Source of the DNA: Bacteroidota bacterium
GTDB lineage: Bacteria > Bacteroidota > Bacteroidia > Cytophagales > Cytophagaceae
Direction: 5' to 3'
Assembly (NCBI GenBank): GCA_023391415.1
Contig: JAEWAY010000008.1
Location: 1-64,000 of the forward strand
Length of the DNA: 64,000 bases
The first letter of the stretch is position 1; every line of letters begins with the position of its first letter. The translations under genes were made by a program, and so were the position numbers. Positions 26,840-36,406 of the stretch are shown here, one piece after another. The notes beneath the pieces were generated by a model. The model worked only from the letters and a program-made list of their open reading frames with translations, did not search any database and was not told the origin of the DNA.

Positions 26840-27913
26840 TTATTTTCTATATAATCTGGCTGTAAAAGTACTTCCCTCCCCTGGCTGGCTTTGAGCCAGG
26901 ATAGTACCTCCAAGCGCTTCAATCTGAGTTTTGCTCATAAACAGCCCCAGCCCTTTGGCGTTGGGATGATCGTGAAAGGTTTTTCTCAATTTAAACAGCT
27001 TGTCTCCATAACGTTTCATATCGATACCCAGTCCATTGTCGGATACTTCGATACATACCCAGCCTTCATAGAGATAAGACCGGAAGCGGACGCGGGGCGG
27101 ACGTTCCGGAGCCCGATACTTGATCGCGTTGCTCAACAGGTTGAATATAACGCTTTCCAGATAGATTCTGGGGAAATATACAGAGGAGATCTCGGAAAAA
27201 TCATAATCGACACTCGCTTCCGAAAGCATAATCTCTCCCTGCAAAAGCTGCAATGACCTGTCAAGACATTCCTCTAAAACTACCAGATCCTTCTTTATCT
27301 GATGATTGAGCTTAATCTGGGTAGCGTCGACAAGTTCTTCAAAAATCTCATGTAAAAAATCAATAACCGGCTTTTGCTTTCCCATCAGGGTAAGCTTTTC
27401 ATCCATATCGGGGGAGTCTTGCACCATATCGCTCAAAAGCAACAAATTGGCCAGTGGAGCCCTGAGATTGTGCGAGATAATATGACAAAACTCTTCTAAC
27501 TGCTTTTTCTGACGCTCAATCTGGATCAGCATCTCGGTACGTTCCATCAGCTTTTCTCTCAACTCAACCTGAGCGTTCTTTAGCTCGCTTATATCGAATG
27601 AAATAACCAGCACCCCTTCCGATACCGGCTGCATGCTCAATTCAAACCAGCCCCGGCTTCCGTCCGGAAACGCGAACTCATTCACAATCTGACGAGGCTC
27701 CCGGTCCTTCATACAGGCTTTAAGCTGCTGAAACATTTCTGTATTTTCAATACCGGGAAATTGCTCCATCATGGTTTTGCCTAACAAGCTCTCAACAGAG
27801 CTTTTGGCCTGAAGAGCCACGGCCTTATTTACATAGACATATCGCCACTGGCTATCAACAATCTGCACACCTTCAATCAGACAGTCAAAAACATGATAAT
27901 TGGTTTGTTTCAT
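26840..27913 (-). CDS. PAS-domain sensor histidine kinase (cytosolic)
   Basis: The 357-residue kinase has a PAS domain (about 5-110; VDSQWRYVYVNKAV), a short coiled coil (115-140), a HisKA-like helix with His148 in FCHIISHNLRAPL, and an HATPase domain with the N box around Asn262 (FNLLSNAIKY), the G1 box DNGLGID (Asp292) and the G2 region NAKGLGLFMSK. There is no membrane segment, so it senses an internal signal. The form HNLRAPL is common in light- and redox-sensing kinases of Bacteroidota. It forms an operon with the receiver gene, stop against start. Confidence 0.92.
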   Translation of the reverse strand: MKQTNYHVFDCLIEGVQIVDSQWRYVYVNKAVALQAKSSVESLLGKTMMEQFPGIENTEMFQQLKACMKDREPRQIVNEFAFPDGSRGWFELSMQPVSEGVLVISFDISELKNAQVELREKLMERTEMLIQIERQKKQLEEFCHIISHNLRAPLANLLLLSDMVQDSPDMDEKLTLMGKQKPVIDFLHEIFEELVDATQIKLNHQIKKDLVVLEECLDRSLQLLQGEIMLSEASVDYDFSEISSVYFPRIYLESVIFNLLSNAIKYRAPERPPRVRFRSYLYEGWVCIEVSDNGLGIDMKRYGDKLFKLRKTFHDHPNAKGLGLFMSKTQIEALGGTILAQSQPGEGSTFTARLYRK

Positions 27914-28437
27914 TTCCGGTACGTTCAGTCAGGCATACGACCCGCCACGATCATATACGTTCCAAAATCAATTTGTCGACTATATACGCAAAAGTCTTTT
28001 TTTAGATATGACGGAGTATAAGATTATTCATAACTCAGTGATTAAAGCCGATACCAATCCCTCATGAATAACATATAGTCCAATATACGGATCAAATTCA
28101 ACTTATTTCAAAATAATCACTTAAATCCACAATGTAATCTATCATGAAAAATTTAACTATTAAATCAGAAACTTCGCTCCGGATCAAGATATTTATCAAT
28201 GTTAGTCACCAAAAGTCAAGCGTTTCCAATCAAAGGCGATATAACTAATCAAAGATAAAAAAATATCAAAAAGAAATACCATAAGCTAAAAAATCTTATT
28301 TAGACAAGGCTATATAAATAAAAAACATACATCTCCATTATAAAACTAATAAGGGAAAATAAAAGTTATCTTATAGAAACTACGACGCGTCCGATCAATC
28401 AAACCGTCGTTGTCAGGGCGGCAATACGACGATTGCT
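27914..28437. other. AT-rich intergenic region
   Basis: These 524 bases separate the end of the second PorE-like gene from the start of the kinase gene. Apart from the possible kinase promoter and a 6-base ACGACG/CGTCGT pairing near 28383-28411, I see no gene, RNA or repeat. Confidence 0.5.
27963..27992 (-). promoter_or_regulatory. Possible promoter of the kinase-receiver operon
   Basis: The minus strand reads TTTG, 18 bases, then TGATTTTG, a one-base departure from TAnnTTTG, about 50 bases before the kinase start codon. Confidence 0.35.
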
Positions 28438-30360
28438 TTACAAAATCAGAAACTCGATACGTCGATTTCGCTTCCGCCCTTCTTCCGTCGTATTATCGGC
28501 TACGGGCTTCGTTTCTCCATAGCCTTTGTATTTCAACCGACCATTGTCTATACCTTTCGAAACGATATATTGGTATACCGCTTCCGCGCGACTGAGCGAG
28601 AGCCGCAGATTGTCCTTATCCGCTCCCACATCATCCGTATGCCCCCCAAACTCTATTCTCACCTCCGGATTCTTTTGCAGAAAAGCCACCACCTTGTCCA
28701 GTTCAGTTCTGGATTTTTCTTCCAACTCATATGAATTGGTATTGAAGAAAATATTGTTCAGTACGACCGATTTACCTTTCTTCATCGGTTGCAGATATAC
28801 ATCCAGCTTGACAGGATTGAAACGCTCCGGATTCTTAAAATCAAAAAAATCACTGTAAAACAAATATCCACTCTTGTCCACATTGAGAGCGTATTCACTT
28901 CCTTCCGTCAATACCAGCAGATACTCTCCCGTCACCGGATCGGAGTCTACAGACTGAATAACCGCGTTAGTCATCAGGTCGATCAGGTCTATACGGGCGT
29001 GTATAGGCTTTTTGCTTTCCGCGTCGTACACAAACCCCTTAGAATAAGTACTCACCTTTTCCGGCTTGATTTCCTCAGGCACTTCAAATTCGTACAGTAG
29101 AATCCGGGATGTCTGGTTATCTTTTTTTTCATAAATAGAATAAAACCCCTTGCTATTATCCGCGGTAATAAAAACCGAAGCGTCATTGGCCGGCGTATTG
29201 ATCGGGTAGCCCAGGTTTTTAGGTTCTGAAAAAGTGCCATTGGGGTCTTTTTCCGTAAAGAAAATATCGAAACCACCTAGTCCGACCAACTCGTCGGAAG
29301 AGAAGTACAAGGTCTTGCCATCCGCGTGAATGAATGGCGAAACTTCGCGCCCCTTGGTATTGACCGGCGCGCCCAGATTGACCGCGGGCCGCCATTCGCC
29401 ATTCTCGTCTCTACGGGTTACCCAGAGATCTTCTTTACCAAGTCCTCCGGGCCGCCTGGATGAAAAATAGACCGTCTTGCCGTCGGCGGAGATGGAGGGT
29501 TCGGAATCCCAGGCGGGCGAGTTCACATTTCGCCCCATATTGACCGGATCCGTCCAGATTCCTCCCTGATTGTAGGATATATACAAATCGCATTGTCCCA
29601 GCCCGTCTTCCCGGTTGCAACTGGCGAACACCAGGATCTTGCCATCTCCCGATACGCTGCACGCGCCTTCATTGAAACCCGTATTGATGTTGGGCGCTAT
29701 GGATACCGGCTCAGACCACTTTCCATCTATATTGTTACTGATGACGATATCTTCATCGTCATTTACCCTTGGTCCTACTCTCCGGCTATATATCAGAGTA
29801 GACTGATCGGCGGTAAGCACCGGGTACGCGTGAATGTAAAACTTGTTGATCTGAGGCGGCATAAGACGCGGCATAAAAGTAATAGGATTGTTCGTAGCCT
29901 GTATCCCAAACTCCGCCCTTTCCAGCATGGAAGCGGCCATGTCTGTCATATCTTTACGTAATGGCTTTACTTCCAGAACACGTTCAAACCATCCTTTCGC
30001 CTTTTCATACTCTCCGTCCAGATACAAATATTCACCCAAAGTCAGATACGCGGCGGCCATATCCCTGGATTGAGGCTTTAATTCACACGCCTTCTCAAAA
30101 TGAGTTCGGGCGTTTTTATTCTCACCGAAACGTTTGTAAGTAGCTCCCAATGTCAAATGCGCCTCTACAAAACCGGGATCTTTTTCCAGAGCTTCTTCCA
30201 GTTTTTTTATACCGGCATCAAATTGTCGCTGCCGAAACAGGGCGTCCGCTTCCTGAAAAAGTTTAATAGCTTTCTTATTGGTGGTAGACAAGGTTTGCTG
30301 GGCGCTGAGATTCATAACGGCCCCAAAAATCAGGCAGAAAAGTATATAATAAATTCGCAT
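28438..30360 (-). CDS. Second PorE-like protein (TPR, PD40 propeller, CRD, OmpA)
   Basis: The 640-residue protein has a signal peptide (MRIYYILFCLIFGAVMNLSAQ), TPR-like helices at about 25-150 (FVEAHLTLGATYKRFGENKN), PD40 blades at about 170-410 (ISADGKTVYFSSRRPGGLG, HADGKTLYFSSD), a regulatory-like domain (FVYDAESKKPIHARIDL) at about 435-520 and an OmpA domain at about 530-640 with FGGHTDDVGADKDN. The layout equals that of the protein at 1708-3615, with clear but diverged sequence. It probably sits in the periplasm, tied to peptidoglycan and the outer membrane, and may belong to the T9SS. Its gene starts 7 bases after the queE stop codon, so it is read from the queE promoter. Confidence 0.8.
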   Translation of the reverse strand: MRIYYILFCLIFGAVMNLSAQQTLSTTNKKAIKLFQEADALFRQRQFDAGIKKLEEALEKDPGFVEAHLTLGATYKRFGENKNARTHFEKACELKPQSRDMAAAYLTLGEYLYLDGEYEKAKGWFERVLEVKPLRKDMTDMAASMLERAEFGIQATNNPITFMPRLMPPQINKFYIHAYPVLTADQSTLIYSRRVGPRVNDDEDIVISNNIDGKWSEPVSIAPNINTGFNEGACSVSGDGKILVFASCNREDGLGQCDLYISYNQGGIWTDPVNMGRNVNSPAWDSEPSISADGKTVYFSSRRPGGLGKEDLWVTRRDENGEWRPAVNLGAPVNTKGREVSPFIHADGKTLYFSSDELVGLGGFDIFFTEKDPNGTFSEPKNLGYPINTPANDASVFITADNSKGFYSIYEKKDNQTSRILLYEFEVPEEIKPEKVSTYSKGFVYDAESKKPIHARIDLIDLMTNAVIQSVDSDPVTGEYLLVLTEGSEYALNVDKSGYLFYSDFFDFKNPERFNPVKLDVYLQPMKKGKSVVLNNIFFNTNSYELEEKSRTELDKVVAFLQKNPEVRIEFGGHTDDVGADKDNLRLSLSRAEAVYQYIVSKGIDNGRLKYKGYGETKPVADNTTEEGRKRNRRIEFLIL

Positions 30361-30367
30361 ATGTCTT

Positions 30368-31012
30368 CTATGGTATATTCATGTATTTATGCACCTGTAG
30401 GGAAACTTCCCATTGAGGATTATCTTTTACATAATCGATGATCAAGGGCAGCGTCTTGCCTTCCCTGGACCATTCGGGCTGCAGGAACAGTTTGCAGTTA
30501 CTACCTACTTTGGCGGCATATTGTTCGGCAAAATCAAAATCCGTCGCGTTGTATACAATGACCTTGAGCTCATCCGCCAGTTTCAACGCTCCGTCTTCCG
30601 GCAACTTAAACTTTTTGGGAGAAAGACAAATCCAATCCCATTGACCAGAGACGGGATATGATCCCGAGGTCTCGATATGCGCGCGCATTCCCCGCTCCTT
30701 TAGCGCCCGGGTCAGCGGTTCCAGATTATACATCAACGGTTCCCCGCCCGTCACTACCGCGATTCGGCCCGGAAAAGCCGCCGCCTTGTCCGCTATGTCC
30801 CCGGCGGATTGAAGCGGATGCGCGTCCGCGTCCCAGGATTCTTTGACATCGCACCAATGACACCCGACATCGCACCCACCCAGACGAATAAAGTAGGCCG
30901 CCCTACCCTGGTAATAGCCTTCTCCCTGAATGGTATAAAAATCTTCCATAACAGGCAGGCTTTCGCCGGAAAGGACAAGTTTGTTCTGGGTTATCGCGGA
31001 CATCGTAGACAT
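30368..31012 (-). CDS. queE: 7-carboxy-7-deazaguanine synthase
   Basis: The 214-residue radical SAM enzyme converts 6-carboxytetrahydropterin to 7-carboxy-7-deazaguanine on the way to queuosine. Cys47, Cys51 and Cys54 form CX3CX2C (CDVGCHWC) for the 4Fe-4S cluster; the family opening MEDFYTIQGEGYYQGRAAYF, the GGEPLM motif and IETSGSYP for SAM binding are present. The form CX3CX2C is normal for QueE of the shorter type. Other que genes are not in the window. An ATG at 31003 is an alternative start. Its leader contains TTAACGTTAA and a further GTTAAC, which could be an operator. Confidence 0.93.
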   Translation of the reverse strand: MSTMSAITQNKLVLSGESLPVMEDFYTIQGEGYYQGRAAYFIRLGGCDVGCHWCDVKESWDADAHPLQSAGDIADKAAAFPGRIAVVTGGEPLMYNLEPLTRALKERGMRAHIETSGSYPVSGQWDWICLSPKKFKLPEDGALKLADELKVIVYNATDFDFAEQYAAKVGSNCKLFLQPEWSREGKTLPLIIDYVKDNPQWEVSLQVHKYMNIP

Positions 31013-31083
31013 TCTTTTAATTAACGTTAACGTATAAAGTTAACATTTTACCATCAAATATTCTCCTTTTCGATAAAACGAAA

Positions 31084-31103
31084 GAGGGTCGTCACCGACC
31101 CTC
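31084..31103 (-). terminator. Terminator of folD
   Basis: GAGGGTCG (31084-31091) pairs with CGACCCTC (31096-31103) around a 4-base loop; on the minus strand TTTCGTTTTAT follows. It begins 33 bases after the folD stop codon. Confidence 0.8.
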
Positions 31104-31135
31104 CTTATCAAATAGGACATGCTATTTCCAACCAT

Positions 31136-32044
31136 TTACTTCTCATCAAAGGCGATCCGCTTCTGAGAAGAAAGGATGGTATTGCGCAACAGAGCGTATA
31201 TCGTCATGGGGCCAACGCCGCCAGGTACAGGGGTAATATATCCCGATATGGGAGCTACCGCGTCGTAATCCACATCGCCCTTCAAACTAAAGCCGCTTTT
31301 CTTTGTGACGTCTTCCACACGGGTAATGCCCACATCGACCACCACGGCGCCTGGTTTCACCATATCCGCGGTGATAAGTCCGGGTATGCCGACCGCTACG
31401 ATCAGTATGTCCGCCTGCCTGGTATGACTGCCCAGATTCTGAGTATGCCTATGGCACAAAGTCACGGTACAGTTGCCGGGATAGCGGTCTCCGGCCATCA
31501 GTATGCTCATCGGCGAACCTACGATATTGCTGCGGCCGACAACCACGCAATGCTTGCCGAAGGTATCGATCTTGTAGCGCTCCAACAACGTAAGGATACC
31601 GTATGGCGTAGCGGATATGTAAGCGGGAAGGTTCTTGTTCATGCGACCGATATTGACCGGATGAAAACCATCTACATCCTTTGATGGCGAGATACGGGCG
31701 GTAACCTTGTGAACGGAAATATGCTTTGGCAAGGGCAACTGAACAATCAGTCCGTCGATATCCGGATTCAGGTTGATCTCGTCAATCCTGGTCAAAAGTT
31801 CTTCTTCCGTAACCGACGCGTCCAGCCGCACATGGGTCGACTTGAATCCTACCTGCTCGCAGGAACGGATCTTTGAACTGACATAGGTTTCACTGGCGGG
31901 ATCATTGCCAACAATAATAGCCGCCAGATGCGGCGTCTTGCCTCCATTGGCTTTGATAACCCGGACTTCGTCCGCGATCTCGTTTTTCAACTGCTCTGAG
32001 AGAGCCTTCCCGTCCAGTACCTGAAACCTGTTTTCCGTATACAT
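31136..32044 (-). CDS. folD: Bifunctional methylenetetrahydrofolate dehydrogenase/cyclohydrolase
   Basis: The 302-residue protein is a full-length FolD. Visible are the N-terminal substrate site with YVSSKIRSCEQVG (YxxxK lysine), the signature QLPLPKH, DVDGFHPVNIG, and the NADP-binding part VVGRSNIVGSPMS. The C-terminal signature PVPGGVGPMTIYALL is complete. It interconverts methylene- and 10-formyl-tetrahydrofolate in the cytosol for purine and formyl-Met synthesis. It lies between lepA and queE, with its own promoter and terminator. Its position near sul2, 31 kb away, is not meaningful. Confidence 0.96.
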   Translation of the reverse strand: MYTENRFQVLDGKALSEQLKNEIADEVRVIKANGGKTPHLAAIIVGNDPASETYVSSKIRSCEQVGFKSTHVRLDASVTEEELLTRIDEINLNPDIDGLIVQLPLPKHISVHKVTARISPSKDVDGFHPVNIGRMNKNLPAYISATPYGILTLLERYKIDTFGKHCVVVGRSNIVGSPMSILMAGDRYPGNCTVTLCHRHTQNLGSHTRQADILIVAVGIPGLITADMVKPGAVVVDVGITRVEDVTKKSGFSLKGDVDYDAVAPISGYITPVPGGVGPMTIYALLRNTILSSQKRIAFDEK

Positions 32045-32124
32045 TACTTTTTCTACTTTAAGATATAAACGAAGCGTTGGAATTTTTCCCTATTCACTAT
32101 ATATCAATCAACTTTAATTCACCT

Positions 32125-32154
32125 TAAACATACTTTTCCATAGCTCGTATCAAA
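32125..32154 (-). promoter_or_regulatory. Bacteroidota-type promoter of folD
   Basis: The minus strand reads TTTG (32151-32154), 18 bases, then TATGTTTA (32125-32132), seven of eight positions of TAnnTTTG with near-normal spacing. It lies just after the lepA stop codon and 80 bases before the folD start. Confidence 0.5.
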
Positions 32155-32158
32155 CGTT

Positions 32159-33943
32159 TTAGTCAAGTTTAAGCACCGCCATAAACGCTTCCTGAGGAAT
32201 CTCCACATTGCCCACTTGCCTCATTCTTTTCTTACCTTTTTTCTGCTTTTCAAGCAGTTTGCGCTTACGGGAAATATCGCCTCCATAACACTTAGCCAAA
32301 ACGTTTTTACGCATAGCCTTTACCGTTTCCCGGGCTATTACTTTCTGACCGATAGCCGCCTGAATAGCGATTTCAAACATTTGTCTCGGGATCAACTCTT
32401 TCAGCTTCTCACAAAGCTTTTTACCCCAGTCATAGGCTTTATCGCGATGCACAATAGCGCTCAACGCGTCGACCTTTTCTCCGTTAAAAAGTAAATCGAG
32501 TTTCACCATATTGGATTCTCTGAAGCCTATGAGCTCATAATCCAAAGAGGCGTATCCTTTGGAAATGGTTTTAAGCTTATCAAAGAAATCGAATACGATT
32601 TCCGCCAGAGGAATCTCAAAGCCAAGTTCGACCCGGTCACTGGTCAGATATACCTGATTTTTGATTATTCCCCTTTTATCCATGCACAAGGATATTACCG
32701 CCCCGACAAAATCGGCTTTGGTAATAATCTGCGCGCGTATATAAGGTTCTTCGATATGATCGATCAGAGTAGGGTCTGGCATATCGGCGGGCGCGTTGAT
32801 CTTGATCATCTCCCCTTTCTTCAAGATAGCGTGAAACTGTACGCTCGGCACAGTCGTGATGACTGTCATGTCAAACTCGCGCTCCAGGCGTTCCTGCACG
32901 ATTTCCATGTGCAACATGCCGAGAAATCCGCACCGGAATCCGAAGCCAAGCGCGGCGGAAGTTTCAGGCTCCCAGACGATGGAAGCGTCGTTGAGCTGCA
33001 ATTTTTCCATCGCCGCTCTCAGATCTTCAAATTCGCTGGTTTCTACAGGATAAATTCCCGCGAATACCATCGGTTTCACATCTTCAAAACCTTTTATCGC
33101 TTCGGCTGGGCGATCGATTTTGGTAATCGTATCGCCTACCTTGACCTCCTTCGCCTCCTTAATGCCGGAGATCAGATAGCCCACATTGCCGGCGGAAAGT
33201 TCTTTTTGAGGATCCTTGTCCAGCTTGAGCACGCCAATCTCGTCCGCGTTGTAGCGCTTGCCCGTATTGACGAACTGCACGGCGTCACCCTGCCGGATCG
33301 TGCCATTGTAAACCCTGAATATAACCTCCACTCCTCTGAAAGAATTGAAAACGGAGTCGAAAATAAGCGCCTGCAAGGGTCCGTCGGGATCGCCCTTGGG
33401 AGGCGGAATACGTTCTACAATAGCGTTAAGAATATCAACAATCCCGATCCCCTCTTTACCACTCGCCGGAATAATATCTTCCTTGACGCATCCGATCAGA
33501 TCGATAATCTCGTCGGAAACTTCATCAGGCATGGCTCCGGGCAAATCAATCTTATTCAAAACCGGAATAATTTCCAGATCATGCTCCATCGCCAGGTACA
33601 GATTGGAAATCGTCTGCGCCTCAATACCCTGGGACGCGTCCACAATTAGCAACGCGCCTTCGCAGGCCGCTATGGACCTTGATACCTCATAGGAAAAGTC
33701 GACATGGCCCGGCGTATCTATAAGATTGAACACATAGGTTTCCCCCTTATACAGATAGCTCATCTGAATAGCGTGACTCTTAATCGTAATACCTCTCTCC
33801 CGCTCAAGATCCATATTGTCCAGAAGCTGGTTAGTCATGGACCGCTGCTGTACTGTCTGCGTAGTTTCGATCAACCTGTCCGCCAATGTACTTTTCCCAT
33901 GGTCGATATGGGCGATAATACAAAAATTCCGAATGTTTTTCAT
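32159..33943 (-). CDS. lepA: Elongation factor 4 (back-translocase LepA)
   Basis: The 594-residue GTPase is full length. The P-loop HIDHGKST is at residue 12-19, followed by the switch region RERGITIKS, DTPGHVDFS and NKIDLPGA. The C-terminal LepA domain has IGQKVIARETVKAMRKNVLA and GGDISRKRKLLEKQKKGK. It binds stalled ribosomes and helps translation under ionic or other stress. It is transcribed toward folD and divergently from the patatin-like lipase gene. Confidence 0.97.
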   Translation of the reverse strand: MKNIRNFCIIAHIDHGKSTLADRLIETTQTVQQRSMTNQLLDNMDLERERGITIKSHAIQMSYLYKGETYVFNLIDTPGHVDFSYEVSRSIAACEGALLIVDASQGIEAQTISNLYLAMEHDLEIIPVLNKIDLPGAMPDEVSDEIIDLIGCVKEDIIPASGKEGIGIVDILNAIVERIPPPKGDPDGPLQALIFDSVFNSFRGVEVIFRVYNGTIRQGDAVQFVNTGKRYNADEIGVLKLDKDPQKELSAGNVGYLISGIKEAKEVKVGDTITKIDRPAEAIKGFEDVKPMVFAGIYPVETSEFEDLRAAMEKLQLNDASIVWEPETSAALGFGFRCGFLGMLHMEIVQERLEREFDMTVITTVPSVQFHAILKKGEMIKINAPADMPDPTLIDHIEEPYIRAQIITKADFVGAVISLCMDKRGIIKNQVYLTSDRVELGFEIPLAEIVFDFFDKLKTISKGYASLDYELIGFRESNMVKLDLLFNGEKVDALSAIVHRDKAYDWGKKLCEKLKELIPRQMFEIAIQAAIGQKVIARETVKAMRKNVLAKCYGGDISRKRKLLEKQKKGKKRMRQVGNVEIPQEAFMAVLKLD

Positions 33944-33962
33944 GTATAAAATAAACGAACTA

Positions 33963-33970
33963 CAAAGGTA
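33963..33970 (-). promoter_or_regulatory. -7 box TACCTTTG of lepA
   Basis: TACCTTTG on the minus strand is a full match to TAnnTTTG and lies 20 bases before the lepA start. The upstream box is only TTTA at 21 bases. Confidence 0.45.
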
Positions 33971-34027
33971 GAAATATTCATACTAAAAAAATAAACGGCA
34001 AGTTGATTATTTAGCGAGGTATTCTTT

Positions 34028-34035
34028 TATTTTTG
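34028..34035 (+). promoter_or_regulatory. -7 box TATTTTTG of the patatin-like gene
   Basis: TATTTTTG is a full match to TAnnTTTG; GTTG stands 22 bases upstream, slightly far. A transcript from here would begin before the TTG at 34044 and the ATG at 34089. Confidence 0.4.
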
Positions 34036-34088
34036 AGACACCTTTGCGATCATTATCCGTACTAAGTACCAAAGGCCCTATTAGCGAA

Positions 34089-36401
34089 ATGAACAGATTC
34101 AGGAAACTCAAACTTTACTTCAGTAATTTTTACTATAGTTTCCCTGTACAGCTTCTGCTCAATCACCTGAAAAAAAACCAGATTCTCCTGTTGCTGTGGG
34201 CCTTGCTCTTCGCGGTCGTGACGCAGAATATCTTTAACATGATCGGGGTTCCTTATCTTTTTCTCGATCCCGAGTATATGAATCAGGTCGATTACCGGGG
34301 TTTCTTCCTGATTGGAGCGGCTACGGGAATTTTTATCATGTCGTTTCATATTACCACATACATACTCGACAGCTATAGATTTACCTTTCTGGGTACCATA
34401 CCCAAGCCTTTTACCAAGTTTTGCCTCAACAACAGCGTCATACCCTTCGTTTTTCTGGTAGTATACACCTTCAGTATCATCAGCTTTCAGTTTCAGAACG
34501 GTTTTCAGCCAGTAAGCCAGATCATTACCGAAGTGCTCAGTTTCCTGTTCGGTGTTTCCATGGTATTGGTCATTCTGTTTAGTTATTTCAGCAGCACCAA
34601 CAAGGACATTTTCAAAGAACTTGCCGGTTCGCTGGACCAGCGCCTGGTCAAGACCCGGATCAACAGAGTCAACGTATTACGAAAAATCCGTTCGTTTAAA
34701 CGCAACAAGTATACGGTCAAATATTATTTCAAAAGTCCGTTTCATGTCGCCAAATGTCCGGACCATTCGATCTATGACAAGGATGTACTGCTGAAGATTT
34801 TTGACCAGAATCACTTCAACGCGGTCATCGTCGAAATCATCGTCATATTTCTTATTATTCTTCTTGGCTTCTTTATGGACGAAGCCCGCTTCCAGATTCC
34901 GGCGGCCGCCAGCGGTATTCTTCTCCTGTCCATGTTTGTGATGTTTACAGGGGCTTTTTCGTACTGGCTCAGGGGCTGGGCGATCAGCGGACTGATCGCG
35001 TTGCTGGTCCTGTTCAATGTATTGGTAAAAAACCAGCTTGTCAACTCCGACTACAGGGTATACGGAATCGACTATACCCGGGAGCCGGCCGAATATAGCC
35101 TGAAGCGCCTGCGCGCCTTGTCTAATCAGGAAAATTATCAAAAAGACAAAGCCGCTACGATTGAGATTCTGGAAAACTGGAAGAAAAAATTTCCGGAGGA
35201 GGAAAAACCGAAGATGTTCTTCATATGCACCAGTGGCGGAGGCCAGCGAGCGGCCGTCTGGACGGTAAACGCGCTCCAGAACATCGACAGCGCGCTCAAC
35301 GGAGAGCTGATGAAGCATACCATGCTGATTACGGGCGCTTCCGGAGGCCTGATAGGCGCGGCGTATTACCGGGAACTATACCTTCTCAAACAACAGGGTA
35401 GCGACATCAACCTGTACTCCAAAAAACATTTCGACAATATGTCTAGCGACATCCTCAATCCGATGATGTTTAGCCTCGTAGTCAACGATCTTTTCCTGCG
35501 TTTTCAGACATTTGAATACAATGGGCACGACTACCTCAAGGACAGAGGTTACGCGTTTGAACAGCAGTTGAATAAAAACCTGGGCCATGTATTTGAAAAA
35601 AAGCTGATGGACTATTACCTGCCGGAAAAAAACGCGGATATACCCATGCTGCTGCTTTCCCCAACAGTCGTCAACGACGGGCGCCCCCTATTCATATCCC
35701 CGCAGAAAGTAAGTTACATGACCGTTGGCAGCAGTCTCAAGGACCGCTATATGCTGCACCAGAAAATCAAAGGCATTGAGTACAGCCGTTTTTTTTCCGA
35801 CCATGACGCGGAGGAGCTTCGTTTCCTCAGCGCCCTGCGCATGAGCGCCACATTTCCTTATATTACTCCCAATGTCCTCATGCCGAGCTCTCCCCAGATG
35901 GAAATCATGGACGCGGGGCTGTCGGACAATTTTGGCATTAAGGACGCCGTCAATTTCCTGTATGTTTTCAAAGACTGGATCGCGGCGAACACGAGTGGAG
36001 TAATATTCATTGAAATCCGGGATTCCGAGAAAGACATTGAAATCGTCAAGAAAAAGGAAACTTCCATACTGCAAAAGATCACCAGCCCGATAGGCGGGCT
36101 GTACAACAACTGGGATTATTTTCAGGACATTACCAATGACAACATGATCGAGTTCGCGAAGTCCTGGTTTAAGAACGACATCGCTGTAGTCGACTTTCAA
36201 TATATCCCCAGAGCCCGCTACTGGGACAAACTGAAAGACAAAAACATAGACCCTGAAAAAGTGGAAGCCGTCGACAAATCGGACAGAGCTGTGTTGAGCT
36301 GGCACCTGACTACCAGGGAAAAAGAAAGCCTGCGACGAACCATCAACGAAGGAAACAACCAGGCCAGTATCATCCGGCTCAAAAAACTGACGCGCCAGTA
36401 G
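34089..36401 (+). CDS. Membrane-anchored patatin-like phospholipase
   Basis: The ATG at 34089 gives 770 residues; a TTG 15 codons upstream is possible but less likely. The first 330 or so residues hold about seven hydrophobic segments (for example ILLLLWALLFAVVTQNIF and IVEIIVIFLIILLGFFM). A patatin-like domain follows: oxyanion loop TSGGGQRAA, nucleophile Ser418 in GASGG, and Asp608 in DAGLSDNFG. Patatins use this Ser-Asp dyad to cut acyl chains from lipids. The whole enzyme would sit on the inner membrane with the catalytic part probably in the cytosol. The DUF5686 gene starts 5 bases after its stop codon, so the two are likely linked in envelope lipid work. Confidence 0.85.
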   Translation: MNRFRKLKLYFSNFYYSFPVQLLLNHLKKNQILLLLWALLFAVVTQNIFNMIGVPYLFLDPEYMNQVDYRGFFLIGAATGIFIMSFHITTYILDSYRFTFLGTIPKPFTKFCLNNSVIPFVFLVVYTFSIISFQFQNGFQPVSQIITEVLSFLFGVSMVLVILFSYFSSTNKDIFKELAGSLDQRLVKTRINRVNVLRKIRSFKRNKYTVKYYFKSPFHVAKCPDHSIYDKDVLLKIFDQNHFNAVIVEIIVIFLIILLGFFMDEARFQIPAAASGILLLSMFVMFTGAFSYWLRGWAISGLIALLVLFNVLVKNQLVNSDYRVYGIDYTREPAEYSLKRLRALSNQENYQKDKAATIEILENWKKKFPEEEKPKMFFICTSGGGQRAAVWTVNALQNIDSALNGELMKHTMLITGASGGLIGAAYYRELYLLKQQGSDINLYSKKHFDNMSSDILNPMMFSLVVNDLFLRFQTFEYNGHDYLKDRGYAFEQQLNKNLGHVFEKKLMDYYLPEKNADIPMLLLSPTVVNDGRPLFISPQKVSYMTVGSSLKDRYMLHQKIKGIEYSRFFSDHDAEELRFLSALRMSATFPYITPNVLMPSSPQMEIMDAGLSDNFGIKDAVNFLYVFKDWIAANTSGVIFIEIRDSEKDIEIVKKKETSILQKITSPIGGLYNNWDYFQDITNDNMIEFAKSWFKNDIAVVDFQYIPRARYWDKLKDKNIDPEKVEAVDKSDRAVLSWHLTTREKESLRRTINEGNNQASIIRLKKLTRQ

Positions 36402-36406
36402 TTTGA

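Noticed and set aside
31013..31083. preQ1 riboswitch before queE
   Set aside because: The leader is about 70 bases and AT-rich, with GTTAAC repeats but no C-rich aptamer core that I can recognise.
1..32044. Functional link between sul2 and folD in one folate cluster
   Set aside because: They are 31 kb apart, separated by unrelated units, and folD is an ordinary core gene.
32756..33649. 297-codon open frame opposite lepA
   Set aside because: LepA is complete and conserved on the other strand; the frame has no recognisable motif.
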